In this document: in pieces, positions 21,740 through 29,754 of the stretch | Layout: every line of letters begins with the position of its first letter | How positions within the stretch are numbered: position 1 is the first letter of the stretch | Assembly (NCBI RefSeq): GCF_900109035.1 | Contig: NZ_FNYD01000011.1 | Span: forward strand, 1-64,000 | From: Cribrihabitans marinus | Lineage (GTDB): Bacteria > Pseudomonadota > Alphaproteobacteria > Rhodobacterales > Rhodobacteraceae | DNA: 64,000 nt | Direction of reading: 5' to 3' | Program-made: the position numbers and the translations under genes | Notes under the pieces: generated by a model | Database searches by the model: none | The model's input: the letters and a program-made list of their open reading frames with translations, nothing else | Told to the model about the DNA's origin: nothing

Positions 21740-22495
21740 ATGCTGGAATTCGATCTCGCCTTCTTCGCGGTCGCAGTACCGGCGGTGATCTTCGCGGGGA
21801 TCTCGAAGGCGGGTTTCGGATCCGGGGCGGCCTTTGCCAGCGCCTCGATTCTGGCGATCCTGCTGCCGCCCGGGCTGGCGCTGGGGATCATGCTGCCGTT
21901 GCTGATGCTGGTGGACGTGGCCAGCCTGCGGCCCTATTGGCGGCGCTGGGCGGGACCCGAAGCGCGCATCCTGATCCTGGGCGCGATGCCGGGCGTGGCG
22001 CTTGGCGCGCTGCTCTACCGCGTGGCGAATGACGACGTGATCCGCCTGCTGATCGGCGCGGTGGCCCTGGGCTTCGTGGCCTGGCAGCTGTCGGTTGCGC
22101 GCGGCTGGGTGCGGCTGGGCGCCAGCCCCCTGCCCCGGTCCAGCGGATATCTGGCGGGCCTGTTCGCGGGTTTCACCAGCTTCGTCAGCCATGCCGGCGG
22201 GCCGCCGGCGGCGGTCTACCTGCTGGGCCGGCGTCTGGACAAGTCCACCTATCAGGCCACGACGGTGATCGTCTTCTGGGCGATCAACATCGCCAAGTTC
22301 ATACCCTACAGCTTTCTCGGGATCTTCACGGCGCGCACCTTTCTGGCCGACCTGATGCTGGCGCCGGCCGCGCTGTTGGGTGCGTGGCTGGGCGTCCGGG
22401 CACATCGCATGATCCCCGAACGCGCCTTCTTCGCGGTGACCTACACGCTGCTCACGGCCACCGGGACCAAGCTGATCTGGGACGCCCTGACCTGA
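21740..22495 (+). CDS. TSUP/TauE-SafE family permease
   Basis: The 251-residue polytopic membrane protein has about eight hydrophobic segments. The twofold family pattern includes GISKAGFGSGAAFASASILAI in the first half and GLFAGFTSFVSHAGGPPAAVYL in the second. TSUP proteins export sulfite, sulfoacetate or other organic anions; the substrate cannot be read here. It is divergent from mdh. Confidence 0.9.
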   Translation: MLEFDLAFFAVAVPAVIFAGISKAGFGSGAAFASASILAILLPPGLALGIMLPLLMLVDVASLRPYWRRWAGPEARILILGAMPGVALGALLYRVANDDVIRLLIGAVALGFVAWQLSVARGWVRLGASPLPRSSGYLAGLFAGFTSFVSHAGGPPAAVYLLGRRLDKSTYQATTVIVFWAINIAKFIPYSFLGIFTARTFLADLMLAPAALLGAWLGVRAHRMIPERAFFAVTYTLLTATGTKLIWDALT

Positions 22496-22506
22496 CCCGG
22501 AACCGG

Positions 22507-22821
22507 TCAGGCATCGTCGCCCGCCGGCGGCAGTGCCTCAGCCAGGGTCTCATATGCCTCGCCGGCGGCAACCAGGCAGGTGACGCCGCTGGGCAGGGTC
22601 ACCGTGATCGTCCAGCTGCCGCTCCCGTCCGAGGCGAACACCTCCATCACCGAGCCCTCCTGCACCAGGCCGATGCCCCGTCGGGTCTCGCCGAACTCCT
22701 CGGCCAGCTTCTTCATCACCACCTCGCGCGGGGCGCAGTTGCGCGGCTGCGCCTGCAATTGCTGCGCGGCCAGCGCCATCACCCCCAGCCCCATCGTCAT
22801 TCCGAACATCATCCGTGTCAT
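22507..22821 (-). CDS. Small exported hypothetical protein
   Basis: This is 104 residues. The N-terminal hydrophobic segment (MTRMMFGMTMGLGVMALAAQ) ends at a plausible signal peptidase I site, LQAQP. The mature part (REVVMKKLAEEFGETRRGIGL, then SWTITVTLPSG) resembles small periplasmic proteins common in Rhodobacterales, but I cannot name a domain. It is convergent with the TSUP gene and divergent from mcl2. The start at 22821 has a GGAAAGGGG-type ribosome site. Confidence 0.75.
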   Translation of the reverse strand: MTRMMFGMTMGLGVMALAAQQLQAQPRNCAPREVVMKKLAEEFGETRRGIGLVQEGSVMEVFASDGSGSWTITVTLPSGVTCLVAAGEAYETLAEALPPAGDDA

Positions 22822-23029
22822 CTCGGCCCCTTTCCCACTGTCTCCTCCGGCACGGCGCGGATTGCCCCGGGCCGACAGCAAGACACTGGTTCAGGTGGTG
22901 TTCGAACGCGGTAAACCCGCCGGCCCGCCCCCGCGCAACAGCCGCGATGCTGCGCCGCGGCACATTCCGCTTGAACTTTCCGGCCAAAGATGCCCCTCTC
23001 TGCGCAATAAAGTTTCGCAGGAGACCCCG

Positions 23030-23887
23030 ATGAACCCGCGCCACCGCCCCTATCGCTCTGTCCTCTACATCCCCGGTTCGAACACGCGGGCGCTTGAAAA
23101 GGCCCGCACGCTGCCGGTGGATGCGATCATCTTCGATCTCGAGGACGCCGTGGCCGCTGACGGCAAGCGGGCCGCGCGCGAAACCTTGGCGGCGGCGCTG
23201 GCCGAGGACGGATACGGCCCGCGCATGCGGATCGTCCGGATCAACGGGCTTGATACGCCCTGGGGAAGGGACGACGCCGCCGCGGTGCGCGAGATGCGCC
23301 CCGACGCCGTGCTGCTGCCCAAGGTCGGCGCGCCCTCGGATGTGGACGCGCTGGCAGAGATCACCGGCGAGCTGCCGATCTGGGCGATGATGGAAACCCC
23401 GCGCGGGATGCTCAATGCGGCCGCCATTGCCGCGCACCCGGCGATGGCGGGTTTCGTGATGGGCACCAACGACCTGGCCAAGGATCTCGGCACGCGCTTT
23501 CGCGCGGATCGCGAGCCGCTTTTGACCGCGCTGGGCCTGTGCCTGCTGGCGGCCAGGGCCGAGGGGCTTGTGATCGTCGATGGCGTCTACAACGCGTTCA
23601 AGGATGACGCTGGCCTGGATGCCGAATGCCGGCAGGGGCGGGACATGGGCTTTGACGGCAAGACCCTGATCCATCCCGCCCAGGTCGCGATCGCCAATGC
23701 CGCCTTTGCGCCCTCGGCCGAAGAGGTCGACCTGGCCCGCCGCCAGATCGCCGCTTTCGAAGAGGTCGAGGCGCAGGGCAAGGGCGTCGCCGTGGTCGAT
23801 GGCCGGATCGTCGAGAACCTTCACGTTGCCACCGCACGGGAAACTCTGGCAAAAGCGGAGGCAATCGAGGCTTTGCAAACGGAGTAG
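23030..23887 (+). CDS. mcl2: (3S)-malyl-CoA thioesterase, HpcH/HpaI-type
   Basis: The 285-residue CitE/HpcH-like protein begins RPYRSVLYIPGSNTRALEKA. It carries IIFDLEDAVA (Mg-binding acid), ETPRGMLN and GTNDLAKDLG, and ends with a dimerisation tail. From memory it is very close to Rhodobacter Mcl2, which hydrolyses (3S)-malyl-CoA to malate in the ethylmalonyl-CoA pathway. The mesaconyl-CoA hydratase gene two genes downstream supports this. CitE-like lyase activity is the alternative. Confidence 0.88.
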   Translation: MNPRHRPYRSVLYIPGSNTRALEKARTLPVDAIIFDLEDAVAADGKRAARETLAAALAEDGYGPRMRIVRINGLDTPWGRDDAAAVREMRPDAVLLPKVGAPSDVDALAEITGELPIWAMMETPRGMLNAAAIAAHPAMAGFVMGTNDLAKDLGTRFRADREPLLTALGLCLLAARAEGLVIVDGVYNAFKDDAGLDAECRQGRDMGFDGKTLIHPAQVAIANAAFAPSAEEVDLARRQIAAFEEVEAQGKGVAVVDGRIVENLHVATARETLAKAEAIEALQTE

Positions 23888-23892
23888 CCAAC

Positions 23893-24447
23893 ATGGGATA
23901 TGTGGTGTTGATCTTGGGCCTGGCCCTGTGGTGGGGGGCGCATCTGTTCAAGCGGATGGCACCGGCACACCGCGCGGAGATGGGCGATCGCGGCAAGGGG
24001 CTGGTCGCCCTGGGAATCGCGGGCAGCATCCTCCTGATGGTGCTGGGCTACAGCTGGGCGGAGTCCTACGACACCGTGGCCTTTCCGCCGTTCCTGCGGC
24101 ACGTGAACAACCTGCTGGTTCTCATCGCCATCTGGCTGATGAGCCCCGCCGGCCAGAAGGGGAAGCTGCTGCACAATGTGCGCCACCCGATGCTGCTGGG
24201 CTTCGCGCTCTGGGCCGCCGCACATCTGCTGGTCAATTACGATCCGGCCTCGCTGATCCTATTCGGCGGGCTGCTGATCTGGGCCCTGGCCGAGATCGTC
24301 GTCATCAACCGCGCCGAGCCCGACTGGACACCCGGTGAGCCCGGCACGCTGGCCAAGGACGGGATGTTCATGGTGGCGTCGGTGGTTCTGCTGGCGGTGA
24401 TCGGCTGGATCCACGGGCTGGTGGGACCGTCACCGTTCCCGATGTAA
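23893..24447 (+). CDS. NnrU-like integral membrane protein
   Basis: The 184-residue protein has about five membrane helices. The pattern MGYVVLILGLALWWGAHLFKR and VRHPMLLGFALWAAAHLL is typical of NnrU, a family first linked to denitrification and distantly related to NDR-type methyltransferases. No other denitrification gene is nearby. It starts 5 bases after mcl2 and is probably co-transcribed with it. The nitrogen-oxide role is therefore doubtful here. Confidence 0.85.
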   Translation: MGYVVLILGLALWWGAHLFKRMAPAHRAEMGDRGKGLVALGIAGSILLMVLGYSWAESYDTVAFPPFLRHVNNLLVLIAIWLMSPAGQKGKLLHNVRHPMLLGFALWAAAHLLVNYDPASLILFGGLLIWALAEIVVINRAEPDWTPGEPGTLAKDGMFMVASVVLLAVIGWIHGLVGPSPFPM

Positions 24448-24459
24448 GGACGACCAGGC

Positions 24460-24666
24460 ATGACCACGCTCTATCGCCTCCTCACGGAGGAGGACACATC
24501 CGCCTTTTGCCACAAGGTCAGCAAAGCGCTGGCGCGCGGCTGGGTGTTGCATGGCAGCCCGGCCTACGCCTTCGACGCCGAGAGCGGCAAGATGCGCTGC
24601 GCGCAAGCGGTCACCAAGCAGGTCGAGGCCGACTATGCGCACGAGATGAAACTGGGAGAGCAATGA
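24460..24666 (+). CDS. DUF1737 small protein
   Basis: This 68-residue soluble protein, MTTLYRLLTEEDTSAFCHKV, has the DUF1737 pattern (LNxGWxLxG-like: ALARGWVLHGSPAYAF) and a C-terminal helix. Function unknown. Its TGA overlaps the mch start (TGATG), so both are translated from one mRNA with mcl2 and the nnrU-like gene. Confidence 0.85.
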   Translation: MTTLYRLLTEEDTSAFCHKVSKALARGWVLHGSPAYAFDAESGKMRCAQAVTKQVEADYAHEMKLGEQ

Positions 24667-25709
24667 TGACGACCCAAAGGCGGCACAAGACCAATCCGGG
24701 GCGTTTCTTCGAGGATTACCGGGTCGGCCAGACCATCGAACATGCAGTGCCGCGCACGGTCTCGGGGGGCGAGCGGGCACTCTATCACGCGCTCTACCCG
24801 GCCCGGCATGCGCTCTATTCCTCAGACACGTTTGCCGGCGCCTGCGGGTTGCCGGCCAGCCCGCTGGACGATCTGGCGGCCTTTCACGTGGTCTTCGGCA
24901 AGACGGTGCCCGACGTGTCGCTGAACGCGGTGGCCAATCTGGGTTATGCCGAGGGGCGCTGGCTGAAACCGGTCTGGCCGGGCGACACGCTGCGATCGGT
25001 GTCCGAAGTGATCGGGCTGAAACCCAATTCCAACGGCAAGACCGGCGTTGTCTGGGTCCGCACCACTGGACTGAACCAGAACGACGAGGCCGTGCTGGAG
25101 TATGTGCGCTGGGTCATGGTGCGCAAGGCCGATCCGGGCGCTCAGGTCCCGGAACCGGTCGTGCCCGACCTGGCCAAGGCGGTGCCCGCAGACCGGCTGG
25201 TGATTCCCGATGGCCTGGACTTCTCGACCTACGATTTCACCCTGGCCGGCGAGCCGCATCGCTGGGGCGATTACGAGATCGGCGAGACCATCGACCATGT
25301 CGACGGCGTGACCGTCGAAGAGGCCGAGCACATGCTCGCGACCCGGCTATGGCAGAACACCGCCAAGGTGCATTTCGACCTGACCTTCCGCCCCGAGGGA
25401 CGGCTGATCTATGGCGGGCACGTGATCTCGATGGCCCGCGCGCTCAGCTTCAACGGGCTGGCGAACGCGCAGATGATCGTCGGACTGAACGGCGGCGCGC
25501 ATGCCAATCCCTGCTTTGCCGGCGACACGATCAAGGCCTGGTCCGAGGTGCTGGACAAGGCCGAGACCCCGGCCCCGGGCGTCGGCGCGATCCGGCTGCG
25601 GCTGGTCGCCACCAAGGGCGGCGATCCGTTCCGCCTGAAGAACGACGAGGGGCGGTATCTGCCCGAGGTGCTGCTCGATCTCGACTACTGGGCCCTGATG
25701 CCGCTCTGA
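24666..25709 (+). CDS. mch: Mesaconyl-CoA hydratase (MaoC-like)
   Basis: The 347-residue protein consists of two hotdog/MaoC domains (about 10-160 and 185-340). The N-terminal one reads KTNPGRFFEDYRVGQTIEHA, and the C-terminal one contains FRPEGRLIYGGHVISMARAL. Length and layout match the mesaconyl-CoA hydratase of the ethylmalonyl-CoA pathway, which makes beta-methylmalyl-CoA reversibly. Its presence with mcl2 supports this. ATG codons at 24663 and 24666 are both possible; the second is better spaced from the GGGAGAG ribosome site. Confidence 0.9.
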   Translation: MTTQRRHKTNPGRFFEDYRVGQTIEHAVPRTVSGGERALYHALYPARHALYSSDTFAGACGLPASPLDDLAAFHVVFGKTVPDVSLNAVANLGYAEGRWLKPVWPGDTLRSVSEVIGLKPNSNGKTGVVWVRTTGLNQNDEAVLEYVRWVMVRKADPGAQVPEPVVPDLAKAVPADRLVIPDGLDFSTYDFTLAGEPHRWGDYEIGETIDHVDGVTVEEAEHMLATRLWQNTAKVHFDLTFRPEGRLIYGGHVISMARALSFNGLANAQMIVGLNGGAHANPCFAGDTIKAWSEVLDKAETPAPGVGAIRLRLVATKGGDPFRLKNDEGRYLPEVLLDLDYWALMPL

Positions 25710-26125
25710 CCCGGTTCCGGGATCGGGAATACAAGGTCATAGGCCCAGTTGAACACGAAGGCATAGACCACGAAGAACGCGGCAAAGCCCAGGTCCATGA
25801 CCAGTGCCTGCACCAGCCCGATCCCGAGGTAGAGCGCAAAGACCGGCAGCAGCAGGATCAGCAGGCCAAGCTCGAACAGCACGGCGTGCAGGATGCGCAG
25901 GCCGGGCGTCTTGGCGACATGGCCGCGAAGGCGCAGCATCGCGTGATCGAACAGCAGGTTATAGACATAGTTCCACGCCATCGCCAGGGTCGCCCCGGCA
26001 ACACCGACAACGCCGATATCCTGCATCGGCTTGTCGAACACCCACGCCCCCAGCGGGATCACGGTCATCAAACCGATCACTTCGAAGGACACGGCGTGGC
26101 GGATACGGTCTGCGGTGCGACGCAT
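25685..26125 (-). CDS. PACE-family transporter (chlorhexidine-type efflux)
   Basis: The 146-residue membrane protein has two similar halves of two helices each. It begins MRRTADRIRHAVSFEVIGLM, and the second half repeats the pattern in GLRILHAVLFELGLLILL. WNYVYNLLFD and FNWAYDLVFP are the matching helix ends. This is the proteobacterial antimicrobial compound efflux (BTP) layout. The natural substrate is unknown. Its 3' end overlaps the mch end by 25 bp on the opposite strand. Confidence 0.9.
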   Translation of the reverse strand: MRRTADRIRHAVSFEVIGLMTVIPLGAWVFDKPMQDIGVVGVAGATLAMAWNYVYNLLFDHAMLRLRGHVAKTPGLRILHAVLFELGLLILLLPVFALYLGIGLVQALVMDLGFAAFFVVYAFVFNWAYDLVFPIPEPGQSGIRAQ

Positions 26126-26273
26126 GTGGGGACTCCTCGGTTTTCGCCGGGTCGTCCCGGTCTGGCGGCCCGGTGGTCCGGGGGAGGTCGTCCTCGCTTG
26201 ACCCGTCAACATAGGTGCTGGCGCTTGCGGTGCAACCGCGACAATTGATTTCGCCCGCGATAGACTGACGGTC

Positions 26274-26996
26274 ATGCGCGTGCTGCTATCCGCATTTGCC
26301 TCTTTCTGGGCCGGACCGCTGGTCGCCTGCGACCTGGCGCTTGTGCTGGCCGTGGACGTCTCCGGCTCGGTCGATGCAGGCGAATACCGAATCCAGATGG
26401 ACGGGCTGGCAACGGCGCTGCGCGACCCCGTCATCTCCGAGGCACTGGTGCGGGCACAGGCCAAGCTGATGCTTTTGCAATGGACCGGCGCCTCGCGCCA
26501 GCGGATCACAATCCCCTGGACGGTGATAGATTCGTTCGAGGCCGCCGACGCCTATGCCGATGCGGTTCAGTCCGATCCGCGGATCTGGCGCAACTTCTCG
26601 ACCGCCATCGGCGAGGCACTGGAGATCAGCATGGCCAGTTTCGACGATGTCCCCGAGTGCAAGCGTTACCTCATTGACGTCTCGGGCGACGGCAGCTCGA
26701 ACGAGGGGATAGAGCCGACCGAGCTGCATGCCGAACTGAGGGCCCGCGGCATCACCGTCAACGCAATCGCCATCGAAGAGAGCGAGCCGGAGCTGACCGC
26801 CTATTTCTATGAAAACGTCATTGTCGGCGACGGCGCCTTCGTGGTTTCGGCGTCGGGATTTCTGGACTATCCCGAACGAATCCGCCGCAAGCTGCTGCGC
26901 GAAGTTACCGAGCAAACCTCGGACCTGCCCGGCCAGATTCGTGATCACAGGGACGACGTATTGATAACGCTCACATCTTCGCCCCACGCGAAATAA
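26274..26996 (+). CDS. DUF1194 von Willebrand factor A-like exported protein
   Basis: The 240-residue protein has a signal peptide (MRVLLSAFASFWAGPLVAC) and then a VWA-like domain. DLALVLAVDVSGSVD carries the MIDAS DxSxS motif at the start of the mature chain, and LIDVSGDGSSNEG follows later. It matches DUF1194. It probably binds a partner through a divalent metal. The 3' end contains one TGTGATCAC-type box that seems to belong to the sdh control region downstream. Confidence 0.88.
   Translation: MRVLLSAFASFWAGPLVACDLALVLAVDVSGSVDAGEYRIQMDGLATALRDPVISEALVRAQAKLMLLQWTGASRQRITIPWTVIDSFEAADAYADAVQSDPRIWRNFSTAIGEALEISMASFDDVPECKRYLIDVSGDGSSNEGIEPTELHAELRARGITVNAIAIEESEPELTAYFYENVIVGDGAFVVSASGFLDYPERIRRKLLREVTEQTSDLPGQIRDHRDDVLITLTSSPHAK
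26940..26949. promoter_or_regulatory. Third, distal TGTGATCACA-type box inside the DUF1194 gene
   Basis: CGTGATCACA, a one-base variant of the box upstream of sucC, lies 57 bp centre to centre before the paired boxes ahead of sdhC. It may be an auxiliary site, or it may be chance within coding sequence. Confidence 0.4.
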
Positions 26997-27027
26997 CGTG
27001 ATCACAGCCCGCCAAACTGTGATCACA
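26997..27027. promoter_or_regulatory. Paired TGTGATCACA-type boxes upstream of sdhC
   Basis: CGTGATCACA (26997-27006) and TGTGATCACA (27018-27027) are 21 bp apart centre to centre, about 120-140 bp before sdhC. This matches the 20-bp pair ahead of sucC in sequence and spacing. Relative to the putative -10 they lie at roughly -97 and -118, close to the sucC values of -88 and -108. The layout suggests a common transcription factor, perhaps an activator. The regulator is not identified. Confidence 0.65.
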
Positions 27028-27085
27028 TGTGCCGAAAATCTGCCGCACCGTGCCAAAAAACCGCGTTCCAGACCCAAGCCGATGC

Positions 27086-27113
27086 GTGACAGACCTGTAA
27101 AAACCGCTAGAAA
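27086..27113 (+). promoter_or_regulatory. Putative promoter of sdhCDAB
   Basis: GTGACA (27086-27091) and TAGAAA (27108-27113) are separated by 16 bp and lie 30 bp before sdhC. This is a moderate match to sigma70-type elements. Confidence 0.4.
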
Positions 27114-27142
27114 CGGAAGCAGCCAACGGAAAAGGAGCCATC

Positions 27143-27526
27143 ATGGCCGATGTCAATCGGGGCGACCGCCCGCTTTCGCCGCACCTGTCGATCTACCGTC
27201 CGCAGCTGACCTCGATCACTTCGATCCTGACCCGCATCACCGGCAACGCCCTGCTGCTGGCCGCGCTGCTGACGGTGTGGTGGTTCCTGGCGGCCGCGAC
27301 CTCGCCCGAGTATTTCGCCACGGCCGATGCGGTCATCACCTCCTTCCTGGGTGACCTGGTCATGTTCGCCTCGCTCTGGGCGCTGTGGTATCACACGCTG
27401 GCCGGCATACGGCACCTGATCTGGGACAACGCGATGGGCCTGGAACTGCCCATCGCCGAGAAGCTCGGCTGGGCGGTCGTCGCGGGGTCGGCCCTGCTGA
27501 CCATCGTCACCGTCATCATCATCTGA
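27143..27526 (+). CDS. sdhC: Succinate dehydrogenase cytochrome b556 subunit
   Basis: The 127-residue membrane anchor has three helices. The N-terminal RPLSPHLSIYRPQLTSITSI carries the conserved Ser/Arg of the quinone site, and the haem-ligand His lies in WYHTLAGIRHLIWD. It forms the membrane part of complex II with SdhD. A good ribosome site (AAAAGGAG) precedes it. It is the first gene of the operon. Confidence 0.96.
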   Translation: MADVNRGDRPLSPHLSIYRPQLTSITSILTRITGNALLLAALLTVWWFLAAATSPEYFATADAVITSFLGDLVMFASLWALWYHTLAGIRHLIWDNAMGLELPIAEKLGWAVVAGSALLTIVTVIII

Positions 27527-27536
27527 GGAGCCGCAC

Positions 27537-27908
27537 ATGCGTTACCTGACCGACCGCAAACGCGCCGTGGGCATGGGCTCGGCCAAGTCCGGCGTGCATC
27601 ATTTCTGGACCATGAAGGTGCAGAGCGTCGCGCTGCTGATCCTGATCCCGCTCTTCGTCTTCACCTACGGCCCGATGCTGGGCGCGCCGCATGACGCGGT
27701 GCTGGACTATTTCTCGCGTCCGTTCCCGGCCATCGTGGCCGCCCTGACCATGATCGTCGGGTTCAAGCATTTTGCCGACGGCGCACAGGTGCTGATCGAA
27801 GACTATGTGCATGGCACCGCCCAGAAGGTCGTCATCATCCTGGTCACCTGCCTGTCCTATGCCGCAATGGTCACGGGCCTTTTCGCAATCGCCCGCATCG
27901 CCCTCTGA
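27537..27908 (+). CDS. sdhD: Succinate dehydrogenase membrane anchor subunit
   Basis: The 123-residue protein has three hydrophobic helices. GVHHFWTMKVQSVALLILIP marks the N-terminus. HFADGAQVLIEDYVHG contains the second haem ligand region and the quinone-site Asp-Tyr. It starts 10 bases after sdhC. SdhC and SdhD bind haem b and ubiquinone. Confidence 0.95.
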   Translation: MRYLTDRKRAVGMGSAKSGVHHFWTMKVQSVALLILIPLFVFTYGPMLGAPHDAVLDYFSRPFPAIVAALTMIVGFKHFADGAQVLIEDYVHGTAQKVVIILVTCLSYAAMVTGLFAIARIAL

Positions 27909-27926
27909 GATCGGAGCTCAAGACAC

Positions 27927-29732
27927 ATGGCTGAATACGAATACGAGACCCACGAATACGATGTCGTGGTGGTGGGTGCCGGCGGCGCCGGGCTGCGGGC
28001 GACGCTGGGCATGGCCGAACAGGGGCTGCGCACGGCCTGCGTGACCAAGGTGTTCCCGACCCGCTCGCACACTGTCGCCGCACAGGGCGGGATTGCCGCG
28101 TCGCTTTCCAACATGGGCCCCGACCACTGGCAGTGGCACATGTACGACACCGTGAAAGGGTCGGACTGGCTGGGCGACACCGACGCGATGGAATATCTGG
28201 CGCGCGAGGCGCCCAAGGCGGTCTATGAGCTGGAGCATTACGGGGTGCCGTTCTCGCGCACCGAAGAAGGCAAGATCTATCAGCGCCCGTTCGGCGGCCA
28301 CACCACCGAGTTCGGCGAAGGCCCTGCGGTGCAGCGCACCTGCGCCGCCGCCGACCGAACCGGCCACGCCATCCTGCACACGCTCTATGGCCAGTCGCTC
28401 AAGAACAACGCCGAGTTCTATGTCGAGTATTTCGCCATCGACCTGATCATGTCCGAGGACGGGCAGTGCCAGGGCGTCGTCTGCTGGAAGCTCGATGACG
28501 GCACCATGCATGTGTTCAACGCCAAGATGGTGGTGCTGGCCACCGGCGGCTATGGGCGCGCGTATTTCAGCGCCACCAGCGCCCATACCTGCACCGGCGA
28601 CGGCGGCGGCATGGTGGCCCGCGCCGGCCTGCCGCTTCAGGACATGGAATTCGTGCAGTTCCACCCCACCGGCATCTACGGTTCGGGCTGCCTGATCACC
28701 GAGGGCGCGCGCGGCGAGGGCGGGTATCTCACCAATTCCGAGGGCGAGCGATTCATGGAACGCTACGCCCCGCAATACAAGGACCTGGCGCCGCGCGATT
28801 ACGTCTCGCGCTCGATGACGATGGAGATCCGCGAGGGCCGGGGCGTGGGCGCCGAGGGCGACCATATCCATCTCAACCTTTCCCACCTGCCGGCCGAGGC
28901 GCTGGCCGAGCGTCTGCCGGGTATCTCGGAATCGGCCAAGATCTTTGCCGGTGTCGATGTCACCAAGGAACCGATCCCCGTCCTGCCCACGGTGCACTAC
29001 AACATGGGCGGCATCCCCACCAACTACTGGGGCGAGGTGCTGAACCCCACCAAGGATGACCCCACCGCCGTGGTCCCCGGCCTGATGGCCGTGGGCGAGG
29101 CCGGCTGTGCCAGCGTGCACGGCGCCAACCGGCTGGGCTCGAACTCGCTGATCGACCTGGTGGTCTTCGGCCGCGCGGCGGCGATCCGGGCCGGCAAGGT
29201 GGTGGATCCCGAGACGGGTAACCCGGCGCTGAACCAGACCAGCGTCGATCGGGCCTTCGACCGGTTCGACAGCGTTCGCAATGCCAAGGGCGGCACGCCC
29301 ACGGCCGAGCTCCGGCTGGAGATGCAGAAGACCATGCAGGAGGATGCCGCCGTCTTCCGCACTGCCAAGACCATGGCCGAAGGGCTGGAGAAGATGACCG
29401 CCATCGCCGGGAAGCTGGACGATCTGAAGGTCACCGACCGCAGCCTGATCTGGAACTCTGACCTGATGGAGACGCTGGAGCTGACCAACCTGATGCCCAA
29501 CGCGCTGGCCACGATCGCCGGCGCCGAGGCACGCAAGGAAAGCCGCGGCGCGCATGCCCATGAGGACCATCCCGAGCGTGACGACAAGAAATGGCGCGTT
29601 CACACGGTTGCCCGCGTGGACGGCACATCGGTCGATCTGAGCTATCGTCCGGTCATCACCGACCCGCTGACCACAGAGAAACAAGGCGGCATCAACCTCA
29701 AACGCATCGCGCCAAAGGCGCGGACGTTCTAG
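27927..29732 (+). CDS. sdhA: Succinate dehydrogenase flavoprotein subunit
   Basis: The 601-residue FAD protein oxidises succinate to fumarate. The FAD-binding [15 protein letters not shown] is near the N-terminus. His48 in [12 protein letters not shown] is the residue that covalently binds FAD, and the active-site region [20 protein letters not shown] is present. The length is typical. It is separated from sdhB by about 2.6 kb containing two unrelated genes. Confidence 0.98.
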   Translation: MAEYEYETHEYDVVVVGAGGAGLRATLGMAEQGLRTACVTKVFPTRSHTVAAQGGIAASLSNMGPDHWQWHMYDTVKGSDWLGDTDAMEYLAREAPKAVYELEHYGVPFSRTEEGKIYQRPFGGHTTEFGEGPAVQRTCAAADRTGHAILHTLYGQSLKNNAEFYVEYFAIDLIMSEDGQCQGVVCWKLDDGTMHVFNAKMVVLATGGYGRAYFSATSAHTCTGDGGGMVARAGLPLQDMEFVQFHPTGIYGSGCLITEGARGEGGYLTNSEGERFMERYAPQYKDLAPRDYVSRSMTMEIREGRGVGAEGDHIHLNLSHLPAEALAERLPGISESAKIFAGVDVTKEPIPVLPTVHYNMGGIPTNYWGEVLNPTKDDPTAVVPGLMAVGEAGCASVHGANRLGSNSLIDLVVFGRAAAIRAGKVVDPETGNPALNQTSVDRAFDRFDSVRNAKGGTPTAELRLEMQKTMQEDAAVFRTAKTMAEGLEKMTAIAGKLDDLKVTDRSLIWNSDLMETLELTNLMPNALATIAGAEARKESRGAHAHEDHPERDDKKWRVHTVARVDGTSVDLSYRPVITDPLTTEKQGGINLKRIAPKARTF

Positions 29733-29754
29733 GGTAGGCGCCGGGGAGAGCGGA

